This document shows, one piece after another, positions 12,552 to 24,203 of a DNA stretch of 30,995 nucleotides (its first letter is position 1; every line of letters begins with the position of its first letter). The DNA is taken from positions 1 to 30,995 of the forward strand of contig JAOXNS010000034.1 of NCBI GenBank assembly GCA_028571305.1, read 5' to 3'. This DNA is from Magicicada cassinii (taxonomy: Eukaryota; Arthropoda; Insecta; Hemiptera; Cicadidae). The position numbers and the translations under genes were made by a program. Under the pieces are notes generated by a model. That model was not told the DNA's origin. It saw only the letters and a list, made by a program, of their open reading frames with translations, and made no database searches.

Positions 12552-12640
12552 TTCTAGGACACTTGCCGTTCAGTTCAGTTTTTGCGCTTTCAGTTCTAGG
12601 ACACTTGCCGTTCAGTTCAGTTCTTGCACTTTCAGTTCTA
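12552..12640 (+). repeat. 42-bp tandem duplication
   Basis: A 42-base unit starting TTCTAGGACACTTGCCGTTC occurs at 12552-12593 and again at 12594-12635, with a few substitutions. The first bases of a third unit (TTCTA) follow. The sequence within the unit also repeats TTCAG. Two copies this similar point to a fairly recent duplication. Confidence 0.9.
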
Positions 12641-14794
12641 CGCAATAAACTTCTCCCTTTGACCTTCCGTCCAATAGAGTAAAACCAATACGAACATAAT
12701 TCATTTCATTTGCAGCAGTTCTTCGTAAGAAGAAATTACTACGTTACAAAACTTTTTAAATTCAAGCAAGTAACAAACGTCGCTCCACTGTCTGTAATTA
12801 TTGCTCATACTCTATAAAACAATATAAAAAAGAGAGAATTTGTTCTTTGTGCTGTCATTCTCTCACAACGTATTTACACTGGCTTCAGTACGTAAATCTG
12901 TTGTGATTTCCTTGGTTCGAAACACGAAAAGTAAACAAACGTTAACAGCTTGTGTACAGGAGGTTTATTATGGACATTGAGACGCGTGCCGGTAATGATA
13001 CTAATTAAAAAATAAAAGTAGTTGGGAGCCTTCGTCAGGAAATGTAAACAAAATTTGGAAACGTTACCTAGGAGTCCTGTTCGACTAACAGCTTAATTAA
13101 CAGCTCTGAAATGTTTTGCTGACTCACCTACGACAACCGGATTCGTTTTATATAGTCAAAAGTCTGAGTTTTTAACTAGTCAGGTGGTTATGCAAGTTCT
13201 CACTCCTCATTCATTATACACTTTAAGAGTAGTCTAGGTGTTGCACTAAATTTCGGTACATCACGGTAGACGACGCGCCTCATATATTATTGTTAAATTA
13301 TAAGACGATCTGAACGTACACGTAGTGCTGTGTGAAACCGGTTCCTAATAGGCGTTACGTGACTGAAAGAAGCACCCGGCGCAGACCACCGGGAAGAGCT
13401 ATCTGCTGTTTTCTCTACTGGAGCAGAATTCTGACAGCGACGAAGGCTAACACAAACAGACCGAAAGACTGAAATATGAGTTTGAACGACAATAAAGTAC
13501 GCCGACAGAATTACAAATGGATGACTAATTCGGATAAAATACGCTCGCGCAAACACGCTTTTATACAACGAAATTCACTGTTGCCCTGAGGATGCCCACA
13601 TCGTATTCATGATAATAAGATTTTTTAATGGTGGCGTTCTTGTACAAAAACAAGAGGTAAGTAACAAAAAAAAGGAGATTTTAAAATAATGCCACGACAT
13701 GAAGAGGCTGAAAGGATTTGCCCGGATCAAATTAACTGGCTGTTATTTTTTCCAGGGTTTCGTAACATTTTTTTATTAAAAAAGAAGACATGTATTTCTT
13801 TTATAAAATCACCGCTAATAAGCTTATACACCGTCGTTTAAAATATAGTATATCCAAGGTCACCTCGACAGTGTATTTTGTTAACATTTTGGACAGGGCT
13901 CAGAAAACATCCCGCTGCCGACGTACATGAAAAAAAGCTCCTTCATTACTCGCATCAAAAGTGGAAAAACTATTCACCACATTAAATCGTGTCGACTTTA
14001 ACGTCAGAAAGCCCCGTGTGTACTTACTGTGAAATTCGCAGAATTGGTGATTTGCTTAAATTCGAAATAAAATCTCATAAAACGCTATTCCAATCTAAAG
14101 TCGTTGGTTGGCTCACAGTCAAATGCAATAACACGGATTTGATGGGCAGGTATTGTTTTTGCCCCGCTCAGTGGAAACGTTTATATAAATATAGAGTCGA
14201 TTCGTCTATGTACGAATATATATTATACGTACATAGATACTAATTAATAATACTATACGACACAAATGGTTACTAATTCTGTCTTATTATACAGTTCAAA
14301 ATCCTTCTGAGACGTATTTAATTATAAACCTTTTTCCTTGAAATCGAAATCGCACTCAATATTCGATCTGCCTTTCCACTTCGGGCTCTGCTGATCATCA
14401 ATTTTATTCTACACGTTTTTCCCAGTGACAATTTGGTCTTCTTCTGTGAATGCTTCTCGTACCGAAGGATCAGGATTACACAAGCGAATTATTCTTTGTT
14501 TTCAGTGGTCCAAGGTTCGCATATTGAGCAAACATTTCTAATTATAGATAAACGAAACTTGGATTATTCTAAAGGTAAAGGTTAGTTGTGTGGAATGTCC
14601 AAGGTATATAAAATATCCTTCGGTACTGAAATGCCTCTGATCGATTTACATCTTCGTATGGCCCACTTCCAGCTTCGTACACGAGAGAGAAACAAACACA
14701 AGAATTCGCGAACGTTGATACCTACAAGTGTTAGTTTAAAAGTTTAAAAGCTGGAGCGACATCTATAGCTTAGCGGCAGAACTCACAATTCTGC
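12641..14794. other. Gene-free stretch
   Basis: No recognised coding sequence, RNA gene or mobile element. The longest frames (91 codons minus strand at 13293-13568; 84 codons plus strand at 13989-14243) have no motif known to me. Confidence 0.5.
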
Positions 14795-15085
14795 GTGTGT
14801 TGTAAGACTCACTTTTCCATGTAAACACTTGTTAATTTCCGTTTGTCAATCAATTTATTAATTGTGTACCAGCTGTTCGACATTTAGGTGTAACGCGTGC
14901 TTTTAAAATAAAACCTCGTGCTGTTTCTTCGTTAAAAAAGGTCTAGCACCAATGAAAATTCACAGCTAATTGGTAAATGCGTTACAAGACGCTGCGCCTT
15001 CAAAAATAATGGTTAGTAAGTGGGCACTCCAGTTTAAACGTGGCCCTGTACGAGCGTCTAAGAAGATCCCCACAGTGGACGACTA
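14795..15085 (+). mobile_element. Partial mariner element, left copy
   Basis: The 5' end starts near GTGTGTTGTAAG (14795-14806), then about 145 bases of leader run to an ATG at 14952. Translation gives MKIHS, a stop, then LVNALQDAAPSKIMVSKWAL and QFKRGPVRAS. This is the first helix-turn-helix region of a mariner transposase (family pattern I..LVN.LGD.APS...V.KW...FKRG). EDPHSGRL follows in the next frame (15062-15085) and is the mariner linker motif. The second helix-turn-helix and the DDD catalytic domain are absent. The copy stops where an inverted second copy begins. It has a stop and a frame change and is non-functional. Confidence 0.85.
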
Positions 15086-15104
15086 AAAAAAAGCAACTCC
15101 AAAT

Positions 15105-15576
15105 GCTGTCTATCTTACACAAAGGTTTTTAACACCAAGATCTTGAGTTAAAATGTGACACATACGGTCACGTGAGACAGACCTACCTCTGATATCAGAA
15201 TGTCATCCACTGTCAATCGCCGATCTTCCAACACCGTGTATGAGATGTTATCTGCAGTTGCAATTTTTGGGTGTCCACGCTGGGAATCATATACTGTGTT
15301 CATATGACCATGTTCAAACTACACTGCTCACTTAAGAAGCAGTGATGTTTTTGAAGGAGCAGCATCTCCTAACACATTTACCATTTCGTTGTGAATTTTC
15401 ATTAGATGGCGATTTTTTAAAAACGAATTTTAACTATGATATTTGATTTTTTCCATTTTTCAAAACACGCGTGCATGACATCTGAATTTCAAACAGCTGG
15501 TAAAAAAATGAATAAATTAGCATATAGATTTGAAATTTAACAGGGATTTACATGAGATATTAACCTTACAACACAC
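15105..15576 (-). mobile_element. Partial mariner element, right inverted copy
   Basis: This copy runs opposite to the one at 14795-15085 and shares both its leader and its coding start. The outer end is the complement of GTGTGTTGTAAG at 15565-15576; the start codon is at 15402-15400. It encodes MKIHNEMVNVLGDAAPSK, then after two stops RGHPKIATADN, VLEDRRLTVDDILISEVGLS and, after a frame change, HILTQDLGVKNLC. That covers the first helix-turn-helix, the linker and most of the second helix-turn-helix of mariner transposases. It ends before the catalytic domain. It keeps more protein than its partner, so the two are separate truncated copies joined tail to tail, not a simple duplication. A further GTGTGTTGTAAG lies just outside at 15583-15594, making a 12-bp-arm palindrome across the terminus. 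Confidence 0.85.
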
Positions 15577-15594
15577 GAAAAGGTGTGTTGTAAG

Positions 15595-18433
15595 TTTTAA
15601 TCACGCATTACAGATTCCGCTCCGCGAACTTTTCAACTAATCGTCATACATATCCGTCACGAACAGTATTTTAAGTCGAAGAAACTGGTTCTTCCCTGCT
15701 TTATACCGACTTTGATTTTCGAGATAGATATTCAATTTTGAACTGATCCAACACCATAAATACCTAAAACGACCTACACGCTAAAATATGCAAAGTGCAA
15801 AGGAATGTTTTTATTTCACGATGCTGTCCCGACTCTTGTTTTCTTGACGTTTGTGCGTTATTGGCACACTACATTAACATTAGATGTCATATTGCGGAGC
15901 CCATATCGGTATCAGCAATCTCCGCTGTATCACGTGCGAAACGAGTACTCATTTGTTTATTTTGATTCCGCTGCATTTTTAATGACATTTAATGAGGACG
16001 TACTTAAAGCATGTATGTATAGGTTTATGTATGTATTGTTGGAAACAGCAAATATCCTCAAACAATAGTAATATGAAGAGTTATGCTGATGCTGCTGCTA
16101 CTTATCTTGAGTGTATAATGTTGGTCCAATACTCGTTACGGATTATAATAAAAATCGCCTGCTTTTTTATTTATGGCCTTCTGTAATAGTTTACCGGAAA
16201 ACGTTTTTCGGATTTATGTGCCACGTTATGCTAATATATTTCGTTGCACATCTACAAATATTAATATTGTTATGTGTAAATAAAACTGTGGAGAAACTTC
16301 TTTAAAGACCGTTTCTAAATCGAATGTTCCAGTGGGTCTCGAAATGTTTCGATCGTGGGGAAAAATATAGGCCTACGAGATTTTGTTTTTTCTTACGCAC
16401 TACTAACTGTGGTCATCAAATTTTAATGACTTTATTACGTAGGCACTGTCATTAATACACATTTCGTGAAGTTGCTGCAATTTTCCATAATAAGAAATAG
16501 TGCTTGTGCATTTCACGCGCAGCGCTAGCACAACAGGTTTCACAAGTTACGTTAATTGGAAAACAAACAAAAAAAGCATTACGCCATAATAAACATAATT
16601 TTTCACTGTTTTCGTTTTATTGTATCGGAGATCTGTAATTAATACAGACGTTCAACAAGTTCGCCCTTTTTTGTAGAAACTTGATGGAAGTCTTTTCTAA
16701 GTACTAAAAACGGTGTTATAGCCTCGGTTCACTAGATGGTCGGGAAATCACTAGTTGCTCAAATCATGTCGACACATCTTTTTTGCGTTCACAATAATTG
16801 TAATTTATTGTATATTTCCGATTTTTTTTGCGTGTTTTGACTACTGTAGAAAGAAATTAACAAAAAATTAATGCTTGATTGTTTTTAGTGACTACAAAGT
16901 TTTCTTCTTAGCAAGGTTACAAACTTGGTAATCCACAGCAACAATGAATTCGGTATAACTTTACATCATTCCGGTAATTCTGGAGCAAATGAATACACAA
17001 TTAATTTCTATTAGAATGCACGGCTGAAAATTAGTACGATTCTGCTTGAGGTGCGGTAACCAGTGAATTGGAATATAGTTCACTGTTCGCATTTAAAGAT
17101 GTTCCAGAAGAGCTCATTAACGAAGTCGCCGTAGAAAAAACAGTCTCCCATTTGGGAGAAACGACATTGGACTGTTACGATAATAATATTTGGCAACAGA
17201 CACAGACAGACATTGAACAGTTATCGTCCCACAAGCCGTATTGCACAAGAACACGTCGTAGATTGTGTAATCATATCGTTGATAAGGGAACAAGCACGAA
17301 CGCAATACTGTCGTTACGCTTACCTCTTTGCCGGCACTCTTACCTCCTTGCAACTGTGCTGTTGCTAATACGTACAACTATTTTATAATTTAGACTTGTG
17401 CCATTTCAGATTGAAGTTATATGTTATTTGATGGACCATTAATAACAGTGGCACCATCTGTTCTTTTTTACACTCTTCTAAGCGGAGGTATCCACAAGTA
17501 GAGAGCCACTACTCCACGGAAATTTTTCGCTGATCTGATTCTCGCGGCCGAGTTAAAATTCTACCAATAGGAAAGGATGTCGGTAAACGACCGCACCCAC
17601 TTGCTGCGAGTTGTAGAAATGCGCTCAGATTAAACTAGTATCAACCAATTGCTACATGATAACTGCGCGGTGACAGATGATAAAGTATACTAAAACGATG
17701 TCGACAGCCAGTTATTCAATCAACCGAATGACAGTAATGTGTAGAACGTATGTTGTACGTACGACAAAGTAATGACAACGTGTATGTAACAAATACCGAT
17801 CACTATTGCTCAGTAATTACCGCTGCCATATACAGCCGCGTATGTACTGCTATCAGATTCACACCGTCGACAGCCTCTGAACGTTGTGATTTAAGGATAG
17901 CAAATTTGCATATTAACGCGAACCACAGAAATGGAAAGGTACATACGTTTAACGGTTGTTATGTACCGCTCGTGTCATTTTTACCTGTTGGCGTGCTTCT
18001 CTACGTACATCAATTACTCTAAAGGTCAATTTGGTTTACCGCCGTCTAACACTTAATCATCTTTTCTCGCAACAGACGACAGGCTGAGAATTATAATCGT
18101 ATAAGGTGTCAGGTGTTGGCATTCATGAGGCTTACGAGTAACAAACTGTCCTGAATTGCAGACAGGCTATTCATCTGGGCTCGGATAATAGTTCTCACGT
18201 GCATTTATGTGTAGGTACGTGGCAAACGCTTTGTTCCGCCATTTGGCATACAGTATAAAAAAATATTGTACTCCTGTTAAAGTAAGAAATCTCGCTCCAG
18301 AGTGAGTTTATTTTCTTGTAAGGATCGCCTACCTCGTATCGTTCCTAAGAATATGTAACGGATGAACGTCACTTTTCATATAACGTCCCGCTCTTCTGGG
18401 TAAAAGGGATGGGCTTGACTTCTTGTCACCACT
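15595..18433. other. Gene-free stretch
   Basis: No recognised gene in about 2.8 kb. Several plus-strand frames of 64-106 codons (for example 17068-17388) show no known domain. A perfect seven-base-arm hairpin lies at 17144-17159 and one TAGGCCTA palindrome at 16368-16375. Confidence 0.5.
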
Positions 18434-18435
18434 TA

Positions 18436-19001
18436 GGCCAGCCGCACACTGGAGCGACATTTTGTTTCGCGACAAAACCGTGTTGCTGCATTGTGTCGCA
18501 AAGCGTCGCAGATGACTCTACTGCCATTAGGATCTATAAAGCGCCCACACTGGCTGCAATATCATCTAGAGGCGTCGCGAGTCTCTTCGCGACCAAGACG
18601 AAGCTCCTTCAATTTATGTCTCGCAGCAAACCAGTTTGTGACATTCTGAAATGCGCATGCGCTGGTTTCTAACCACACAAGGCGGGGAGTTTATATTTCA
18701 CTTACTTAATCCTACGTGGAAAATGCGTGCAATATCATTTGATTCTGATTCTCGCATTATGTTGTGTATTTATTATTATTATTAATTGCTATTCAGTATA
18801 AAATGAAACAAGTGTATGTGTAGTTGAAACTGAAATACATACAAAATAATGCCTGCCACGAACCACACATTTTTACAGCTCAAAAACAGCTAACGAGAAA
18901 TTGTTTTGTCGTGAGCCAATGTCTCAAGCCTCTCTCCATCGAAGCGACGCTTTGCAACACGATGCGTCAAAACAAAATGTCGCTCCAGTGTACGGCCGGC
19001 C
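18436..19001. mobile_element. 566-bp MITE with long terminal inverted repeats
   Basis: The left end begins GGCCAGCCGCACACTGGAGC. The right end, read on the other strand, begins GGCCGGCCGTACACTGGAGC, and the match continues through GACATTTTGTTT with about three mismatches in 33 bases. Both arms then share looser GTGTTGC and AAAGCGTCG segments out to about 75 bases. A TA dinucleotide flanks each end (18434-18435 and 19002-19003), consistent with a TA target duplication as in Tc1/mariner-type insertion. The terminal CACACTGG recurs inside at about 18548. The interior has a TTA-repeat run at 18769-18783 and no transposase. I call it a non-autonomous MITE. The superfamily is not certain, since only the TA duplication points to Tc1/mariner. 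Confidence 0.85.
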
Positions 19002-21323
19002 TAAGACTGAACGCCCTCCCAATCTTCAGGAACTGATTACGGTAATGTCAACATAAATGAGTATGAGGAGTTGAACGTTTCGGTACACGGAAGATAATTA
19101 ACACCTCAGGTGTAAATGATACTCGGTAACATTTTGAAAAAACATGCTGGCAACTTTCAGGAGCCATGAGAAATCCTTGTAACTAAAGAAGACCAAAGAA
19201 AAACGGCTGACATATTACGTCTCTGCCTGCTTTCCTGGCTTTAGCCAGGTTCGCCTACTTAGAACTTCACTGTTGTAACCTAGGAACTTCACCTCCTTTC
19301 TATGAGGGGCATAGTACACTAATGGTCCATGTATCATATTATAGCGAAGCGTGAACATCCGGAAACTTTCAGGGATATCCTGAATCAATATGTAAGTTCC
19401 ACAACGGTCTAAACAGTACAGTAAACAAGTCTACCACTTTCTCAGTCATCGCTTTACCGGCATAAATAGGACGGCCGCAGTTCAGTCAGCCAGTTGTGCG
19501 ATATGTTTCACAGTGATTAGATCACGGTATTACTGAAAGCGTTACGCGTTTTCTTGTTATAATTCTGACATCGTTATCAACTTAGTGCCAGTTTATGATC
19601 TATATGTACAGTGTGTAATGGCTATCACAGGAGAATTCACGTAATACGAATCTGACTATTTTTATAGCTATGTTAAATTCGCAAGTGACTATCGATTTCT
19701 ATGGTGTCACTTGTTTATTATAGTGTCTGTAATAATTTATTACACTGTTACCAGATTACGATACTCGTTACAACGGCTATAGAATGTGCTTGGAAACTCT
19801 CATTCTCTAACGATCCCGTTATCGTTATGAACTCTGTACAGCCCAAAGTAACTACACACCCACTCGTGCCCGGTTCCTAAATCCACCTGTCCTGGATTGG
19901 TACCCAGCACTCCGAGCCATACAGTTGAATGCGTCATAAGAATATGCATCTGTATTCTCTCATTTGGCGTCAGAAAGTTTTTAACCAGTAAAAATTATTC
20001 CTTCCTACATTCACACACAAGTTATACATAATCAGTTTTCACTGTATTCATTAACAAATGTGTAACACCAAAACGAACATTAAGTCGTAAAGTTCACAGC
20101 TGCAACTTTCGCGATTAGAACCATATTCAGCTTCGCATCACATCATCCTACGGGTATTGTATAATTTTCACTTTAACGTTTCCGGAATGACAACGGACCT
20201 GTAATTACGTTTATTAAAGACACGCGGTGCAACTGCCACATCTGGTGCCCACAAACGCTTCCGGCATTGTTGTCCATTACAATTACTGCTCGCAACATAT
20301 TATATTCGTAAAAGGAGCGCAGTTTTGTAACATATTCTACTTCCGTAAAAACTAAGTACAACATAATTTTGTCAGAATTCACTAAATAATGCTACTAAGC
20401 TAATACGCTACGACGAAAATACGAAATTATTAACGATTTGCCGCGCTCATGCATACAAAAAAACATACACACATTCGTAATAAAAATGTTAAATGTTCAA
20501 TCATAGATTATGCTTTGAATTATACGTTTTAAAAACTTTATATATTTCAGCGACACTTTAGTTTTACCTTTGCAAGTTTCATTTCCTCTTTTCTTGTTTA
20601 GTGCGTTAAAACAGTAAATCTTAAATATTTAAAACTGTTTCTTGAATTTCTTCGTGACCTTTTTTGGAAGGTTAACAATTTAAAATTTAAGGCTATAAAA
20701 TAAGAAAAGATGATACCTGTTCTAAATCTCAAGGGTTGATCCGAAAACATCATATATTTGTCTATACGCAATATAGGAATACGGTTTTCAATTTAATGAA
20801 GAAGAAATGAAATCAATCTGCACGTTACTGCTTTTTGTGTTTTACTAAATGATGTACAGCGTTTATAGACTTGGTACCGCTGAGAAAATTAAGCCGAATA
20901 ACTAACAACTTCCGACAACAAGTAACATAAATGCGAAACGATGGGGGAAATAAGACATAAGGAAGAAGGGCTCCCGCTGAAAAGATTTTTCTTTTATGAG
21001 TAAGATATTTAATATAACAACGTGTGAGAAAAGTTATTCGTAGGTTATATAAGTGGCTTCTTTAGTCCGGCCGGCCACGTCCAAAACAGCTGACGTGACA
21101 GTCTGCTACAATGTTTCTAATGAGAATGTTCTCAGTTTTGTTTGTCATGAATTTCGGTAGAGAATGATGTCACCACTGGTTTAACAGTAGTCAGAAGGTC
21201 GTCTTATTTCTACCTGTGACGTCACGAAGTATAAGTGTAAACGTACGATAACAGTGAATAAATTTGATTTTGCTGGCTGATGTTTTGCTAGAAACAATAT
21301 TTATAATTTAATGTACACAAACT

Positions 21324-21350
21324 TTTATTATTATTATTATTATTGTTATT
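21324..21350 (+). repeat. (TTA)n microsatellite
   Basis: About seven TTA units with one TTG interruption. On the minus strand this would read as an asparagine run, which makes a short frame there look longer than chance. Confidence 0.9.
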
Positions 21351-22761
21351 ACAAGGAGTGTTAAAGTGCGCATCATCATGGATCTGGAGGGTAGCATGGA
21401 TCGTCATCTTGAAACAGGGAAATAAACTGCTGAATACAACTGACAAATTGTTGTATTCAATTGTAAATTGAATACACACAAATTGTAAATCAATAAACTT
21501 ATTATTAACACCTATACTTAACAACGCACTCGTATTAAACTGTGTAATTCAATGCCTAATATACAACCAACAATAAAAGTCACCAAGTTAAATAAATTCA
21601 GTAGTCTGCAACACAAACAAGACTACATACAAATGACTAAAACCGCTGTCTAACAGCACTGTAATCAACGTACAATAAATTCGCGGAATTCATTGGCTGC
21701 TGTTGTGTTCACGTCCAGGTAAGTTCAGTTGTGGCGTTTAACGCTGACGATAATGCTTGGGTAGCGTTTTCAGGTCTCTGTTAGTCTCGCTATAAGGCTC
21801 TCAGACATCGCCACCATCTGACGTCTTGGCAAATACGTGACAACCGTCATGTAGGCTACGAACGTTATTTATATCACACGGGTGTGACAATATTATAAGT
21901 TCTGAAATGTACTAAGGTGCGCCCGGTCGGTCGCTAAAAGACTGTGTACGAAAGCGGTTTCAAAAAGTATACAATTTCATGCTAAGTCACCTTGGAAAAC
22001 CAGTAGTTCCACAATAGTCACGCAAGGACCGTTCATAGAAACCCACCGGATTTCTTCAACTTTTCAGTTTGAAGACGTTAGCCCACCACAAATCTACAAG
22101 CTTCTAGCGAGTAAGTCATTACGTAAACACTATTCATTTCGCGTAATTCCACAGCAAATACGCGTAATAATTTTTCGTAATCTTTATAATTACCAAACCA
22201 CACTATTGAAGAATTCTGCAGACATAAAATCTTTTCTCTGTACATTTATAGCAGTTGTAGGCTATGCATTTATCTATTACCAAGGACGTTTACACTTTTA
22301 AGCCTTACAATTTTGTAACTACTTACAGAAAAGCGAAGCACACGCAGTGGATCAATAGGGCGAAAAAGGGCGTTTTAAATCTAAATTATGGAAGGAATTG
22401 ATGTGAGTTGCTAGATGACTTCAAGCACAGTGTTATTGGAAACACAATTACATTACACTTTTAATGATAACACTGAATTCTGTACGCGACGAATCACACT
22501 AATCGAGCTTCACACTCAGTATTTTTGCTTACACTAAGCCCGCACTCTTTCAGTGCATATACGTTGTATTCGTAAACATCCATTTCTAGAAACAAGAAAT
22601 AATTTTAAGCTTGAGAAAACTACGAGGGATGAAGAAATATGACCGCGTTGAAGTTTACACAAGCAATTTACCTGTTTGCACACCTTAAATTTTAATTTTT
22701 TCCCCGGTCAGAACTCTGCGGAAACACTGTAGGAAGACTGAGAACAGCCATTAACCTAGTG

Positions 22762-22779
22762 GGTAAAATATATTTTACC
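22762..22779. repeat. Perfect 18-bp palindrome
   Basis: GGTAAAATATATTTTACC reads the same on both strands. There is no adjacent gene, and it may be a chance AT-rich palindrome. Confidence 0.85.
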
Positions 22780-23939
22780 AAAGTTGGGCAATAATACATT
22801 AGCCGACGACGAAGAAAACGGAAAACAGAGAACAGTGAAAAACAAAACATGACTGCCTAATAACATAAATTTTTACCAAGATACACACCACAACCGACGG
22901 TGCTGCAAAAGAAAGAATTACAACAGACTAACCAATAATCTTTAGGAAACGAAACCGCATCTTCCGCAGTCACTGGAAATGTGACAAGATACTACAAAAT
23001 CGCACTTTCTGCTTGACAGTACACACGATACAAATGATTGCTGTTAAAATATAGGCCTAAGAAATTAATTAATTGCTGTTAATTAATATTCACTAAGAAA
23101 ATTACTCTTCTCCTACACCAAACAGCGACTAACATTAATGTGCGTTTTAAATTAACGATTAAACTGTTCGTTTTAAATTGAATTGATTACTACTCTGATT
23201 GCGTTAAAAAAACTGCAACATAGCTACAAAAATTAAAACTCACAGATTTCGTATTTATGTCTTTGTGACGACAATCTACCAGTGAAGAGCGTCAGAGGCT
23301 ATCGAAGACTTCGGGAAAACTACAACACCCTTACTAACGTGAAATGCGTGAAAATCTAACGCTTCGGGACACTAACCTTGAATGCACTAACGTTCTACTG
23401 TACTGAAAAAAATGAAGTGACTGCAAAACCTCAAGTTCAGAAAATCAATCTTACGGATTATTTCGGACAGCACGTATGCTGCAAATTCTACATTTATAAG
23501 TCAGGAATGGTAGAATGTACGGCGTTTTTTATCAGTTCATTCAATTTTCGATGGTCAGAAAACGCTCCCATTCAAAAACGTTATAAAACCAAAACCGCGA
23601 ATTTTTACAAATGCGGTACTTTTTCTTTTTTTTTTAGCAACGCAATATAACTACGTTCAGAAAACATATCCGAACCATACGTAGTCGGCTTGTAACGTTG
23701 CACCCGACTTCTCACACTCCAAAAGTCCGTAAATATGCCCAACTCAAAAAATATGTCCGTTAACTGTCCTCACTCCGAGTGACTGATACAGTCTGATGAC
23801 ACACATTTAACACTGAATCACCGATCATTTCCAATAATTATACCATCCCCAATTGGCACATCGCTTTAACATGATTTCTGTTTCATTTATGAGAATCGAT
23901 TATTATTTACTATTAATATTGCACGCTTCTCTGTTAAAC

Positions 23940-24203
23940 TTATGACTCATTTGCGAGCTATTACGACGTGGTCTAATGCTGTCGATTTGAACAGACGTTT
24001 CGGCCCCACCATTGAAAGTCATCCATCTTCATTGTAATGATTACTGGCACGGTGTTCACCAGTTTCTACAGTACCGTGGCAAAGGTATTTTTGCTGTACC
24101 AGGCACCTTTAACACAGAAGATGGCATCCACTGATGAGGCAGAAACGTCTGTTCAAATCGACAACACCAGACCACGGCCTAATAGCCCAGCAGTGGGCCA
24201 TAA
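23940..24203. repeat. Fold-back pair of Penelope-tail-like modules
   Basis: Two arms of about 62 bases (23940-24001 and 24142-24203) are inverted copies of each other. The inner parts share GAAACGTCTGTTCAAATCGA almost exactly, continue through AGACCACG and TAATAGC with more divergence, and end in CATAA. Inside each arm, toward the loop, lies a GAAGATGG box (right arm 24117-24124; its complement in the left arm at about 24025-24032). So each unit has the order GAAGATGG, spacer, GAAACGTCTG. The spacer between the units is about 85 bases. The order resembles the tail of the Penelope-like fragment at 27120-27146. I infer two element tails in inverted orientation, or a small fold-back element built from them. 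No coding sequence is present; a plus-strand frame of 85 codons across the unit is incidental. Confidence 0.7.

Larger units (their letters stand above)
19004..23939. other. Gene-free stretch
   Basis: Nearly 5 kb with no recognised gene or transposon protein. It holds a TTA microsatellite (21324-21350), a perfect 18-base palindrome (22762-22779), an inverted repeat at 19234-19249 and a TAGGCCTA palindrome (23052-23059). A consensus splice-donor-like string (CCAGGTAAGT, about 21715-21724) and a CRE-type TGACGTCA (21217-21224) occur without supporting coding sequence. Confidence 0.5.

Noticed and set aside
14757-14820. A-box-like TAGCTTAGCGG with a B-box-like string 30 bases on, suggesting a tRNA
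   Set aside because: The anticodon and acceptor stems do not pair, and the second half belongs to the mariner end at 14795.
17117-17388. Overlapping frames of 86 and 106 codons on opposite strands
   Set aside because: Neither has a known motif. Overlap of two motif-free frames suggests a chance stop-poor stretch.
19461-19500. ATAAATAGG followed by TTCAGTC as a TATA plus initiator promoter
   Set aside because: The spacing from the TATA-like box to the initiator A is about 23 bases, shorter than the usual 30, and no downstream exon is recognisable.
21710-21725. Consensus splice donor CCAGGTAAGT
   Set aside because: The preceding frames have stops and no domain. A single donor string is expected by chance in 31 kb.
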